The notes beneath the pieces were generated by a model that saw only the letters and a list, made by a program, of their open reading frames with translations, did not search any database and was not told where the DNA came from. 64,000 nucleotides of DNA, taken from Clostridiaceae bacterium (GTDB lineage: Bacteria; Bacillota; Clostridia; Lachnospirales; Lachnospiraceae). Both the position numbers and the translations under genes were made by a program. Positions 44,772 through 55,007 of this stretch are shown piece after piece. How positions within the stretch are numbered: position 1 is the stretch's first letter; each line of letters begins with the position of its first letter. The DNA lies in the NCBI GenBank assembly GCA_021200535.1, contig JAJQGL010000092.1:62001-126000 (forward strand), given 5' to 3'.

Positions 44772-46697
44772 ATGAGAAAACAAGTAAAGAAAGTTATTGC
44801 TGCTGTAACGGCGTTAGCAATGGCTGCAGTAATGCTGCCGACAGGTTATCAGTCGGCGGATGCAGCAGAAGACGAAGTGTACGGATATGGAACTATGACT
44901 ATGACGTATGCCGAGTTTTATGCAGGAGATGTAAGCAGCACAGCTGATATGGATGCTGTAACTTCAGCGACAACCAGCAAAAGTAAAACATTCAAAAATG
45001 CGGATTCTACCGAACCGGATGAGAATGGTTATCAGATTAATGGTGTAAAAAATGTTCCGGTTAAGGTAATGAATTCTGCCAGTGATGAGATGAAAGCAAG
45101 AGTGACTTTTTATGAGGATGAAACAGAATTAACGCAATATAAGACAGTGGATGCTGACGGTATCGGCGCTACTACATTCCATGTTGCGGATACGGTAACT
45201 GATGCAAGTGTTACGCTTAAGACAACTAGTAATTGGGGCGATTATGAAATTGATGTTATAGAAGAGAGCACCTCATATCTGCGCAATACAAGATCTGATA
45301 TCAAGAGTAGCACTACAGACGAGGATGGCAATGAAACAGATATTGTTTATTTTGAGGTAAACAGTGAGATTCAGGGTATTATTCTTGAGACACAAGACGG
45401 GTACAAGGTGGGAACCGGTCATATGGAAAATATCTGGATACAGCCTTATGAAGTGGCTTTTTCGCTGGATGATGATGCATATAACAGTGTGGAGTTTAAT
45501 AAATTAGTAAATCAGACGATTTCAAAGATCAGTTTTATTATGCCTAGTGCAACTTACGTATATAGCCTGAGTGATGGGGTATATATAAAACCGGCTTATT
45601 CAGCAAATGTTTCTGGAACTTTTAGTGATGATGGGACAGTATTTACATTGGATAAGGAAGTCACCGGGTTAACAAATGCTACGATTGGTATTGCGTATAA
45701 ATCTGGAAGAACCAGCGTGACTCTGTTAGAAACAACTGAGCTGAATGGAACGGAATATACCTTAGGAACTGCAGTGCCGGATGAAGTGACACCGATTGTC
45801 ACTATTTCCAGTGACAATTATGCGGATATTACGGCAGCTTACCCGATGCTGTCATGGCAGAAAACATCTTTAAAGAATTTAATTGCGGAAGCGGATGAGA
45901 TTTTAACACAAATGGAAAGCAGTATTTTAAAAGAACACAAAACGGAGGCAGAAGAGTTATTAGCAAATGAAAGTGCTACTGCACAGGCCGCTGCTGATTT
46001 GATCACAGAGCTGACCAGCTTAGTAGAGGAGGCAAAGACATCCTTGGAGAATGATTCGTCAACGGAAAGTCCGGATCCGTCACCAACGACAACTCCGACA
46101 ACAGAACCGACAACGCAGCCAACAGATACATTGGAAACGACAGCACCAACCAATACACCGGCACCGACAGCATTGACCGGTACAGCAGAAACGACAGCGC
46201 CAACAGATACATCAGCGACAGATACACCAGCTGCAGAAGAATCGGATACAACTGCCTCTGTAAAGAAAGGTTCTACTTATACGGCTGGAAGCCTGAAAGT
46301 TAAGGTGACCAATGCAGCGACTGATGGCAAGGGCACGGTACAGGTAACTGCCCCGAAGAGCAAAAGTGCAAAGAGTATTTCCGTTCCTGCTAAAGTTAAG
46401 GTGAACGGGGTTACATTGAAGGTTACGGCGATTGCAAAGAATGCATTTGCAGGATGCAGTAAACTGTCAGGCGTTACAATCGGAAGCAATGTAAAAACGA
46501 TTGGCGCGAATGCATTTAAGGGAGACAGTAAACTGAAAAAGATTACAATTAATACAAAAGTTCTGACTTCCGTTGGTTCGAATGCATTGAAAGGAATTAA
46601 CAGCAAGGCGGTTATCAGGGTGCCTTCTGCAAAGAAGAAGGCGTATAAGAAGCTTCTAAAAGGTAAAGGTCAGAGCAGTAAGGTTACAATCAAATAA
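44772..46697 (+). CDS. Tp47-like domain and LRR surface protein
   Basis: The 641-residue protein has a signal peptide (AVTALAMAAVMLPTGYQSADA). Residues ~36-280 resemble the treponemal lipoprotein Tp47: YGYGTMTMTYAEFYAGD and MDAVTSATT parallel the Tp47 segments YGYATLSYADYWAGE and FDAVSRATH, and INGVKNVPVKV parallels its HGMKFVPVAV. An Ig-like stretch, a helical repeat (~365-425), a Thr/Pro linker and LRR_5 repeats follow. ATG 44772 lies behind GAAAGGAG. The Tp47 link is from memory and needs a profile search. It shares a dyad with the flavin operon. Confidence 0.7.
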   Translation: MRKQVKKVIAAVTALAMAAVMLPTGYQSADAAEDEVYGYGTMTMTYAEFYAGDVSSTADMDAVTSATTSKSKTFKNADSTEPDENGYQINGVKNVPVKVMNSASDEMKARVTFYEDETELTQYKTVDADGIGATTFHVADTVTDASVTLKTTSNWGDYEIDVIEESTSYLRNTRSDIKSSTTDEDGNETDIVYFEVNSEIQGIILETQDGYKVGTGHMENIWIQPYEVAFSLDDDAYNSVEFNKLVNQTISKISFIMPSATYVYSLSDGVYIKPAYSANVSGTFSDDGTVFTLDKEVTGLTNATIGIAYKSGRTSVTLLETTELNGTEYTLGTAVPDEVTPIVTISSDNYADITAAYPMLSWQKTSLKNLIAEADEILTQMESSILKEHKTEAEELLANESATAQAAADLITELTSLVEEAKTSLENDSSTESPDPSPTTTPTTEPTTQPTDTLETTAPTNTPAPTALTGTAETTAPTDTSATDTPAAEESDTTASVKKGSTYTAGSLKVKVTNAATDGKGTVQVTAPKSKSAKSISVPAKVKVNGVTLKVTAIAKNAFAGCSKLSGVTIGSNVKTIGANAFKGDSKLKKITINTKVLTSVGSNALKGINSKAVIRVPSAKKKAYKKLLKGKGQSSKVTIK

Positions 46698-46768
46698 AAG
46701 GACATAGTATCTTACCTGAATATGTCAATTATTTTATTCATTTCTATACGTAAATATATGTAAAATGA

Positions 46769-46848
46769 AAAAATCTGCGGCTTTCCCAGACGGAGTGCTG
46801 AAAAAAGTCAGCCCTCTGTTGCAGACATGGGGAAAGCAGCAGATTTTT
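46769..46848. terminator. Bidirectional terminator between the Tp47-like gene and pyrG
   Basis: AAATCTGC..CTTTCCC (46771-46787) pairs with GGGAAAG..GCAGATTT (46830-46846). An A-run lies on the left and a T-run on the right, so it can stop both converging transcripts. Confidence 0.85.
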
Positions 46849-46869
46849 GTTTTACAGAAGAAAAAAATT

Positions 46870-48471
46870 TTATTGATGTTTTAAAGCTGCGCCGATAAAT
46901 CCGGTAAACAGCGGATGCGGCCTGTTTGGACGTGAGTTAAATTCCGGATGTGCCTGTGTAGCGATGAACCAGGAATGAGAAGGAAGCTCACACATTTCTA
47001 CAATGCGTCCGTCTGGAGACAATCCGGACAAAAGCATGCCATTTTTTTCCAGATCATCACGATAGTAGTTGTTGACCTCATAGCGGTGGCGGTGTCTCTC
47101 TGAAATCTCCTGCTGTCCATAGAGCTGGTAGGCAAGTGAATCTGTAGAAAGCACACATGGATATGCGCCAAGGCGAAGCGTTCCGCCAATGTCTTCAACA
47201 CCGTCCTGATCTGCCATTAGATGTATGACCGGGTGCGTGGTCTGCGGATCAAGCTCAATGCTGTGTGCATCATGAAAACCGCAGACATGGCGGGCAAATT
47301 CGACAATACAAAGCTGCATGCCCAGGCAAAGCCCTAAAAATGGGACATCATTTTCACGGGCATATTGAATCGCACGAATCATGCCATCGGTTCCGCGGTC
47401 TCCAAAACCTCCGGGAACAATAATGCCGCTGACATCGCCCAAAAGCTCTTCTACATTGTTGTCATGGATATCTTCTGAGGAAATCCATTTAATATTGACA
47501 TTGCTTTTGTGAGCCAGTCCTCCATGTTTTAGAGATTCCACAACACTGATATAAGCGTCGTGGAGTGTTGTATATTTTCCAACTAAAGCAACTGTGACAT
47601 CTTTTTCCAGATGCTTCAGGGTGTCTACCATTGTCTGCCATTCTTTCATGTCAGGCTCCGGACACGCAAGGTGCAGGCATTCACAGGCCACATCGGCAAG
47701 ATGTTCTTTTTCCATTGTAAGCGGCGCTTCGTATAGTGTTTCTACATCGAGATTCTGCATGACACGCTTGTTTGGAACGTTACAGAACAGGGCAATCTTG
47801 TCCTTAATACCTTCCTCCAGCGGCCGTTCCGTCCGGCAGACGATAATATCCGGCTGGATTCCCATTCCCTGCAGTTCCTTTACACTTGCCTGGGTTGGTT
47901 TTGTTTTCATTTCTCCGGAGGCCCCGAGATATGGAATCAGCGTAACATGGATCAGAATCGCATTTTCATGTCCGACGTCGTGCTGGAACTGACGGATTGA
48001 TTCTAAAAAGGGCTGGCTTTCAATATCTCCTACTGTGCCTCCGACTTCGATAATGGCAATCTGCGTATCCTTACAACCGTCATTGCGGTAAAAGCGGCTT
48101 TTGATTTCATTTGTAATATGAGGGATAACCTGTACAGTACCCCCGCCAAAATCGCCGCGGCGTTCCTTGGACAATACACTCCAGTATACTTTTCCGGTTG
48201 TAACATTGGAATGTTTTGTCAGGCGTTCGTCGATGAAACGCTCATAATGTCCCAGATCAAGGTCTGTTTCAGCACCGTCGTCAGTGACGAAAACCTCACC
48301 GTGCTGAACTGGATTCATAGTTCCAGGGTCGATGTTGATATAGGGATCAAATTTTTGCATTGTCACGCTGTAGCCGCGCATTTTCAATAGTCTGCCAAGT
48401 GATGCCGCAGTAATTCCTTTTCCCAGGCCGGAAACAACACCACCGGTAACAAATACATATTTGACTGCCAT
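46870..48471 (-). CDS. pyrG: CTP synthase
   Basis: PyrG aminates UTP to CTP using glutamine. The 533-residue protein has the N-terminal synthetase domain ([20 protein letters not shown]) and a class I glutamine amidotransferase domain with nucleophile GLCLGMQL and the catalytic HPEF pair. ATG 48471 follows GGAGGATAAAG. A promoter is visible upstream, but I see no G-rich start-site attenuator as in Bacillus pyrG. Confidence 0.96.
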   Translation of the reverse strand: MAVKYVFVTGGVVSGLGKGITAASLGRLLKMRGYSVTMQKFDPYINIDPGTMNPVQHGEVFVTDDGAETDLDLGHYERFIDERLTKHSNVTTGKVYWSVLSKERRGDFGGGTVQVIPHITNEIKSRFYRNDGCKDTQIAIIEVGGTVGDIESQPFLESIRQFQHDVGHENAILIHVTLIPYLGASGEMKTKPTQASVKELQGMGIQPDIIVCRTERPLEEGIKDKIALFCNVPNKRVMQNLDVETLYEAPLTMEKEHLADVACECLHLACPEPDMKEWQTMVDTLKHLEKDVTVALVGKYTTLHDAYISVVESLKHGGLAHKSNVNIKWISSEDIHDNNVEELLGDVSGIIVPGGFGDRGTDGMIRAIQYARENDVPFLGLCLGMQLCIVEFARHVCGFHDAHSIELDPQTTHPVIHLMADQDGVEDIGGTLRLGAYPCVLSTDSLAYQLYGQQEISERHRHRYEVNNYYRDDLEKNGMLLSGLSPDGRIVEMCELPSHSWFIATQAHPEFNSRPNRPHPLFTGFIGAALKHQ

Positions 48472-48530
48472 TTCTTTATCCTCCTTGTAAGTAAACGGAT
48501 ATGTATAATAAAATAATACAATATTTATCT

Positions 48531-48560
48531 ATTATACCTCAAATAGTATATATTGTTCAA
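48531..48560 (-). promoter_or_regulatory. Promoter of pyrG
   Basis: On the minus strand TTGAAC (48560-48555) and TATAAT (48536-48531) are 18 bases apart, about 60 bases before the start codon. Confidence 0.55.
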
Positions 48561-48795
48561 TCATTATTTTCTATTTTCTTTTTTCACAGTTTCTTCTTAT
48601 TTTTATTATTGCATTTCAGGGTTCTTCGTTTTATACTATTGTAATGATATAACGTCAGGTTCTAAACAACATAAGCTATGCGGGCAAAACCAATACAAAA
48701 GATTGTGTTTGCAAGGGAAGTCTGCCAAATTTAGTCTGGTATGTAATTTTGTCAGAGTGGGGAAATTAACAGAAGAGTTTCAAAGGAGGACAGAA

Positions 48796-51489
48796 GTGGA
48801 AAATAACAATAATGGTTCAGGGGATAATAAAAAAAATAATCGCAGGGGGATATTAATTTGCCTGGCAGTTGCACTTGGAATGTTTCTGCTTTTTTCTTTG
48901 ATGAACAGTCAGGTCAAAAGTGCTACAAATAAAGAAATCACATATGATCAGTTTCTGCAAATGCTGGAGGATGGCAATGTAGAGTCAGTTGTGATTACAT
49001 CCAGTGAACTGCAGATTACGCCGGTACAGCAGACGGATTCTCTGTATAGTGTAACATATTATACCGGGCTGATTTCTATGGATGTTCAGCTGGTAGAGCG
49101 GCTTAGCTCTGCGGGGGTTGAATTTTCCAAGGATACATCAGACAGTTCATCCGGCATAGGCTACATGCTGGTGTCTACGTTTTTGCCGATTCTGCTTTTG
49201 TGGGGCGGCCTGTTCCTTGTTTTCCGCATGATGTCAAAAAGCTCCGGCGGAATGATGGGGGTTGGAAAAAGCACAGCGAAAATGTATGTTCAAAAAGAGA
49301 CAGGCGTTCTGTTTAAAGATGTTGCCGGGCAGGAAGAGGCGATGGATTCCCTGACAGAGCTGGTGGATTTTTTGCACAATCCGGCAAAATATACGGCAAT
49401 CGGTGCGAGGCTGCCGAAGGGGGCGCTTCTGGTGGGACCTCCGGGAACCGGTAAAACCCTGCTGGCCAAAGCGGTGGCAGGAGAGGCCGGCGTTCCGTTT
49501 TTTTCACTGTCCGGTTCGGATTTTGTAGAAATGTTTGTAGGTGTCGGAGCTTCGCGTGTCCGCGATCTTTTTAAGCAGGCACAGCAGATGGCGCCGTGTA
49601 TTATTTTTATTGATGAGATTGATGCGATTGGAAAGAGCCGTGACAGCCGTTACGGCGGTGGAAATGATGAGAGGGAGCAGACGCTGAATCAGCTGCTTTC
49701 AGAGATGGACGGTTTTGACAGTTCAAAAGGTCTGGTCATTCTGGGTGCGACAAACCGCCCGGAGGTACTGGATAATGCGCTTCTCCGTCCGGGACGCTTT
49801 GACCGGAGAATTATTGTAGAAAAACCGGATTTGAAAGGCCGTGTTGATATCCTGAAGGTTCATGCAAAGGATGTGCTGATGGATGAATCTGTGGATTTTG
49901 ATGCGATTGCCCTCGCGACAAGCGGCGCAGTTGGCGCTGATCTTGCCAATATGATTAACGAGGCGGCGATTATGGCAGTGCGCTGCGGCAGACGTGCGGT
50001 CAGCCAGCAGGATTTGTTTGAGGCAGTTGAGGTTGTCATTGCCGGAAAAGAGAAAAAGGACCGCATCCTTGGAAAAGAAGAAAAACGAATTGTCGCATAT
50101 CATGAAGTGGGGCATGCATTGGTGACGGCATTGCAAAAGAAAGCAGAGCCGGTTCAGAAAATTACAATCGTACCCCGGACCATGGGTTCTCTGGGCTATG
50201 TAATGCAGGTGCCGGAGGAAGAAAAATATCTGATGAGCAAAGAGGAAATTCTGACCCGCATTACGTCGCTGTTTGGCGGACGTGCGGCAGAAGAGCTGGT
50301 TTTTGGTTCTATCACAACCGGGGCGTCAAATGATATTGAAAAGGCTACGTCATTAGCACGTTCCATGGTCACACAGTATGGTATGTCAGAAAAATTCGGG
50401 TTGATTGGTCTGGAGACGGTGGAAAGTAAGTATCTGGACGGAAGAACCGTCTTAAACTGCGGTGATGCGACAGAGGCAGAGATTGACAAAGAGGTCATGA
50501 GAATCCTGAAAGACTGTTATGCACAGGCAGTTGAACTTTTGTCCGGCAGCAGGGATGCGCTTGATAAGCTTGCTGAGTACCTGATTGAACATGAGACGAT
50601 TACAGGCAAGGAATTTATGAAGATTTTCCGCAAGGTGAAAGGGCTTGAGGAGCCGGAGGGAGATCACTATGACGCATTGATTTTGGATATTGACGGTACG
50701 CTGGTCAACTCGGACAAAGTGGTTTCGGAAGCGACAAGGGATGCTATCGTTGATGCGCAGAAGAGAGGAAAGACGGTAGCGATTGCTTCGGGGCGTTCGA
50801 TTTCGGGGATTCGCAGGACAGCTGCGAGCATTTCGCTGGAGGATTTTGGCGGCTATGTGATAGCATACAATGGTACGACTGTGATTAATTGTAAAACAGG
50901 CGAGTGTATTTTTAACCAGACGATTGATCCGGAACTGCTTGCGCCGGTTTATGCTGCTGCTAAGGAGGCAAACGTTGGTATTACGGTTTACCATGACCAG
51001 ACAAGGGAGCTGATTGCCGGAAATGGTGTTGACAAATATATCGAAGCGGATGCAAAGGCATGTGAGGTAACAATCCGTCAGGTGGATAATCTGGTAAGGG
51101 ATATTGATTTTCCGATTAATAAATTCCTGCTTTCCGGCGACCCGGAATATATGAAGGAAGTAGAAAAACAGATGCAGGAAAAGTTCGGAAGCCGGTTGAA
51201 TGTATTCCGTTCGGATCCGTTTTATGTGGAGATCCTTCCCCGGTTTATTGACAAAGGGGTGGCAGTGCAAAAGCTGATCCGTCATCTTGACCTTAAAAAG
51301 GACAAGGTGATTTGTGTCGGGGACAGTTTTAATGATTTGCCAATGCTTCGGTGTGCCGGCCTTGGTGTTGCGATGGGCAACGCACAGCCGGAGGTCAGGG
51401 AAGCGGCTGATTTTGTCACGGGCAGCAATGATGAGGACGGTATTGTAACAGTGATTCAAAAATTTATGACGCCGAAGGATGAAGAATAG
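48796..51489 (+). CDS. ftsH: FtsH protease fused to a Cof-type HAD phosphatase
   Basis: The 897-residue protein begins at GTG 48796 behind AAAGGAGGAC; the frame extends upstream without a good site. Residues 1-622 are FtsH: two membrane helices, Walker A GPPGTGKT (214-221), Walker [12 protein letters not shown], and the zinc motif HEVGH at 436-440. From residue ~625 a complete HAD domain follows, with [21 protein letters not shown] and [19 protein letters not shown]-like ribosome site and an ATG at the junction (about 50655-50671) suggest two genes fused by loss of a stop. Confidence 0.9.
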   Translation: MENNNNGSGDNKKNNRRGILICLAVALGMFLLFSLMNSQVKSATNKEITYDQFLQMLEDGNVESVVITSSELQITPVQQTDSLYSVTYYTGLISMDVQLVERLSSAGVEFSKDTSDSSSGIGYMLVSTFLPILLLWGGLFLVFRMMSKSSGGMMGVGKSTAKMYVQKETGVLFKDVAGQEEAMDSLTELVDFLHNPAKYTAIGARLPKGALLVGPPGTGKTLLAKAVAGEAGVPFFSLSGSDFVEMFVGVGASRVRDLFKQAQQMAPCIIFIDEIDAIGKSRDSRYGGGNDEREQTLNQLLSEMDGFDSSKGLVILGATNRPEVLDNALLRPGRFDRRIIVEKPDLKGRVDILKVHAKDVLMDESVDFDAIALATSGAVGADLANMINEAAIMAVRCGRRAVSQQDLFEAVEVVIAGKEKKDRILGKEEKRIVAYHEVGHALVTALQKKAEPVQKITIVPRTMGSLGYVMQVPEEEKYLMSKEEILTRITSLFGGRAAEELVFGSITTGASNDIEKATSLARSMVTQYGMSEKFGLIGLETVESKYLDGRTVLNCGDATEAEIDKEVMRILKDCYAQAVELLSGSRDALDKLAEYLIEHETITGKEFMKIFRKVKGLEEPEGDHYDALILDIDGTLVNSDKVVSEATRDAIVDAQKRGKTVAIASGRSISGIRRTAASISLEDFGGYVIAYNGTTVINCKTGECIFNQTIDPELLAPVYAAAKEANVGITVYHDQTRELIAGNGVDKYIEADAKACEVTIRQVDNLVRDIDFPINKFLLSGDPEYMKEVEKQMQEKFGSRLNVFRSDPFYVEILPRFIDKGVAVQKLIRHLDLKKDKVICVGDSFNDLPMLRCAGLGVAMGNAQPEVREAADFVTGSNDEDGIVTVIQKFMTPKDEE

Positions 51490-52028
51490 CCTTCCGCTAT
51501 TTGCTGGTTTTTCTTAAATATCGCAATATAGCTGTGCAGTACGCTGGCAGCAGCTTCGGAAATGCAGCTTAAATCGTTTGCAAATCCGGCAGCTTCTTTT
51601 GCGTACTGCCGGTGCATTTCCGATAAGAAATCCTGCAATGCCGCTGCAGACGGGATATGCTTTGCGTTGTCTGAAACCGTGAAATATTTTTGGGAACGGA
51701 GATATTTTGCAAAGGCTTTTTCATATTTGACATGATCGGCGACACTTCCGTTGAACCAGGCATTGTGCGGAAAGGTAAAATAATCTTCAATATAGTGAAT
51801 AATATATCCCAGCTTCAGAAAAGAATAACAGTTCATTTTTCCATGGCATTCTAATTGCACCATTTTTTGGCAGATGTCATCGAAGGTTGCTGCCCATGTG
51901 TGTCCGGAAATATAGGTGTATACCAGAAGATCAGGCAGAATGCTTCCCAGCTTCAAAAAAAATTTGTGTCTTTTATTCAGTTCACAGGAAAGGTGTTCTG
52001 TTATTGTCAGATGGCTGATTTTATCCAT
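51456..52028 (-). CDS. Zinc-dependent phospholipase C-like protein
   Basis: The 190-residue protein matches the helical Zn_dep_PLPC family. It has LGSILPDLLVYTY, HTWAATFDD, and GYIIHYIEDYFTFPHNAWF with metal-binding His and Asp. No signal peptide is present. Its last 34 bases overlap the end of the FtsH-HAD gene on the other strand. Start ATG 52028; the substrate is unknown. Confidence 0.75.
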   Translation of the reverse strand: MDKISHLTITEHLSCELNKRHKFFLKLGSILPDLLVYTYISGHTWAATFDDICQKMVQLECHGKMNCYSFLKLGYIIHYIEDYFTFPHNAWFNGSVADHVKYEKAFAKYLRSQKYFTVSDNAKHIPSAAALQDFLSEMHRQYAKEAAGFANDLSCISEAAASVLHSYIAIFKKNQQIAEGYSSSFGVINF

Positions 52029-52172
52029 TTCGATTCCCCATTTCTTTTTGTTATTATGATATGCCTTGCACAGTTGCAGCGCTCTATGAAAAGGAGAGGC
52101 TGTTTATTCTATCTTATTTCAGATTTTCGAAATTGTCCATGGAAATAAATGCCGTTTAACGGTTATTGCTAT

Positions 52173-53372
52173 TTATTTTATTTTGCAATAAAATTTTCTG
52201 ATTTCGGAATTATTATTAATTATTTTTAAAATAACTTCATTGTCTGTCAGCATTTGATAAGAAAGGATCTCTGCATCGCCTGTTTCAAAAGTTATTTTTT
52301 GGATTTTATTATCATCTATATCCCAGCTGATCAATTGATTCGTGCTTTCCAAATGTCCAGATAAAATCATTTTATTTGGAAAAGAAGCAACTCCAATATA
52401 TGAACCATTTTCTATTTTGCTATTTTCAGAATCGGTAAACCAATCGTTATCTTCTATTCTGGTAATACTTCCTTTATCATATTCTGCTATCAGTATTCGA
52501 TGATCAAATGTCTCAAAAAGCAAAATATTATTAAAACAATAAATTTTTGAAAACATGTCTTTCCCATCTGTTGTGTTTTGAAAATCCGAAAATTCAATTG
52601 GAATATTTTTCGTTAATTTCCCTTTTGCATTATAAATTTCAATATGGGCAGTTCCCTCTTTATCTTCTACATAGCAAAATAACTCATCACCATTTGTACC
52701 AAATGGACTCATTATCTGACCTGTATCATTCGTTCCTTTTTTATAAATCCAAGAATGAATAGGATTAATTTTTTTCCCATTTAAACAAGCTAAACAATAC
52801 TTATTAAAATCTTCTTTTTCCTTCATAAACCATACAAATAATGTACTATCTGAACATATAACAGATGAAAAAATTGTATTGCATTCTTTTATTTTAATAA
52901 ACTCTCCACGAAAAGTTCTTTCATCAATTTTCAATATATAAGATTTCTCTTTTTTATTTATAATCATTTCCAATGCCAAATATAAGCATCCATCTTTTTC
53001 ACACATATCGCCCCAAGTGGAGTCAATATTTTTAACTGTAATAATGCGGTGTTTTTGTTTCTTCTCCCGGTCATATAAAAAGAAAGTTTCTTCTGCTGTT
53101 TTTTCTTGATGCATTTTAGAATAACAAAGAAGAGAATCGCTAGAAAAATATGTTATTATATTATTGTCATTTTTTATTTCTTTCCCTGATTTGTATACAT
53201 CATATTTATAATCATCAATCTGAATAGAATCTGATAGCTTTGGGGCTGCCGTTTGATTCGTTTCGGCTTTTTTGTTCTCCAATTCTACAGAACTACTATT
53301 TTTTTCTGTAGAAGATTGGCATCCTGTAACGAAAAGTAAAACTAACATAATGCATACTATATATTTCTTCAT
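52173..53372 (-). CDS. Lipoprotein of unknown function
   Basis: The 399-residue protein has a signal peptide with lipobox LLFVTGCQ. The mature part is rich in short beta strands (for example WGDMCEKDGCLYLALEM, GSYIGVASFPNKMILSG), which suggests a beta-propeller. Base composition is clearly richer in A+T than the flanking genes, a sign of later acquisition. I do not recognise a specific family. ATG 53372 follows AGGAGAGGC. Confidence 0.65.
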   Translation of the reverse strand: MKKYIVCIMLVLLFVTGCQSSTEKNSSSVELENKKAETNQTAAPKLSDSIQIDDYKYDVYKSGKEIKNDNNIITYFSSDSLLCYSKMHQEKTAEETFFLYDREKKQKHRIITVKNIDSTWGDMCEKDGCLYLALEMIINKKEKSYILKIDERTFRGEFIKIKECNTIFSSVICSDSTLFVWFMKEKEDFNKYCLACLNGKKINPIHSWIYKKGTNDTGQIMSPFGTNGDELFCYVEDKEGTAHIEIYNAKGKLTKNIPIEFSDFQNTTDGKDMFSKIYCFNNILLFETFDHRILIAEYDKGSITRIEDNDWFTDSENSKIENGSYIGVASFPNKMILSGHLESTNQLISWDIDDNKIQKITFETGDAEILSYQMLTDNEVILKIINNNSEIRKFYCKIK

Positions 53373-54071
53373 TATAGCCTCTCCTATATTTTATATTTGT
53401 GCAGAAATTGAATATCATAACTTCTGGTTATTTAAATAGATGTTTAACCATCATAGTAATATTTTAAAATTGACGAAACACAATTTTGTGTTTCGCCAAA
53501 AAAGTAACTATGTATAATTTTGACATTTGAAATCGTTGCTACCAATAAAGATGATGTGTCCAATGTGCCTTAATAGCAGCCTGTAACTCACTAAATTTAA
53601 CTTTATACGAACCAGAAGCATTCGCATTGACTCTTGTAATATTAGGGTCTACAATTTTAACTATGGTCATCCCGACATTATAACCTGCTATAGTTATTTA
53701 AAAAATGTATTGATTAATGCGAAAGCTATCCATACAAATAATTAAAAAGATTTTATTTTACGTCATTCTCTAAATTGCTTGCATGAGATATGATTAAATT
53801 ATATCATTCAATTCATTTTGTCAACATATATTTTTAGTTCGTAATATTGAAAAAAATTATCACAATATTTTCGACGCTTGCAATTATATTTGGAACTTTG
53901 TGTTCTGGAGAAAAATGGCATTGTGTCATAAGTTTTACAATGAAAGTAAGAAGAGAAATTACACACCTCGGGCGAAGAGACATATCTTACGTAGTATGAC
54001 AATCTCAAAGAGGCAAGAGAACTATTCGTAAGCGCATCTATTTATATAACTTCGACAGGTATTTAAGTGAG
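53373..54071. other. 699-base low-G+C intergenic region
   Basis: The region contains a perfect hairpin CGAAACACAA/TTGTGTTTCG (53474-53495), a possible 43-codon peptide or gene fragment at 53539-53670, and otherwise A+T-rich sequence without a convincing gene. It marks the boundary between the lipoprotein and the sirtuin cluster. Confidence 0.5.
53539..53670 (-). pseudogene. Small open frame or gene fragment
   Basis: An ATG at 53670 opens a 43-codon frame starting MTIVKIVDPNITRVNANASG and ending HWTHHLYW. The amino-acid mix looks coding, but the ribosome site is weak and no family is recognised. It is followed on its strand by the hairpin at 53474-53495, which could be a terminator. It may be the 3' remnant of a longer gene or a small peptide gene. 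Confidence 0.3.
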
Positions 54072-55007
54072 TCACAATAACAAAAGGATTTGTTCTAAAA
54101 CTTTCTTTATATCATCATCAATACAAATAGATTTATCTTCAATCTCGCCCGGAGCATACGCATCCCCATAATTGACACATACATATGTCGCATCTTTCCA
54201 ATAATTTGTCATTTCCCAGAAATTGTATTTAATTATGCCGGGTGTATTCATTCCGGTACCTAACTCCAGAAATACAGACGTAAGATTTTTATGCCGTCTC
54301 AGGAAATCATTATATCTGTTATTTGCTGCATACCAGCCTTCATCCTGTACAAACGTATCATCACATCGCAGATTCATGGTCATTAGTTTACCGCAATGCG
54401 GACATACTGGGATTAATTCTGCTGGAATCTCCATATTCCAGTTTTCTTTATTTGCAAGATCTATCTCATATTTGCCATCTGTCGCTGTGAGGAATCCTGT
54501 TGCCAGAAGCATTTTTTTGACAGGCTCTTCGTTATCATATGTTTTCTGGTGACATGGAGCAGAACATTGCCATAATCCATAATCGCCCTGTGTATAGAAT
54601 AAACGCTTCTTATCAAAATCTGCCAACTGGAACTGATGATCGACGTTTGTTGTTAAAACGAAATAATCCTTATCTTTCACCAGTTTCAATAGATTCTGAT
54701 ACACATCATTCTCTGGCTGATCGTAGCGATTGACATAGATGTGTCTTGACCACCATGCCCAATAGGTTTCCATATTCGGAAATGGGTAGAATCCGCCGGA
54801 ATACATATCGTTAATTTTATATTTTTCCTGGAAGTCAGAAAAGTATTTTTTAAATCGTTCTCCGGAATAGGTTAGTCCGGCAGAGGTGGAGAGCCCTGCA
54901 CCGGCACCAATAAGAATAGCATCGGCTGATTCTATTTTTTCTTTTAATTTTTTTATTTTATCCAAGTAATTTTCGGTAGATCTCATAGTCGTAATCTTTG
55001 AAAACAT
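54072..55007 (-). CDS. SirTM-type sirtuin (macrodomain-linked)
   Basis: The 311-residue protein has the NAD-binding GAGAGLSTSAGLTYSGERF, TTNVDHQF and zinc cysteines CSAPC and CPHC. This variant matches the SirTM class, reported as protein ADP-ribosyl transferases encoded with macrodomain hydrolases. ATG 55007 lies behind GAGGTAA and overlaps the macrodomain gene by 50 bases. The usual lipoylated target GcvH-L and the LplA2 ligase are not beside it, so the target here is open. Confidence 0.85.
   Translation of the reverse strand: MFSKITTMRSTENYLDKIKKLKEKIESADAILIGAGAGLSTSAGLTYSGERFKKYFSDFQEKYKINDMYSGGFYPFPNMETYWAWWSRHIYVNRYDQPENDVYQNLLKLVKDKDYFVLTTNVDHQFQLADFDKKRLFYTQGDYGLWQCSAPCHQKTYDNEEPVKKMLLATGFLTATDGKYEIDLANKENWNMEIPAELIPVCPHCGKLMTMNLRCDDTFVQDEGWYAANNRYNDFLRRHKNLTSVFLELGTGMNTPGIIKYNFWEMTNYWKDATYVCVNYGDAYAPGEIEDKSICIDDDIKKVLEQILLLL

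Noticed and set aside
46870-48560. pyrG reiterative-transcription attenuator
   Set aside because: No G-rich start-site sequence followed by a terminator is visible upstream of pyrG.
48553-48795. N-terminal extension of the FtsH frame
   Set aside because: The frame is open here, but there is no good ribosome site. The GTG at 48796 has AAAGGAGG in front and gives the normal FtsH N-terminus.
53808-54008. 66-codon minus-strand frame
   Set aside because: Composition is not protein-like, no ribosome site is present, and it overlaps A+T-rich non-coding sequence.
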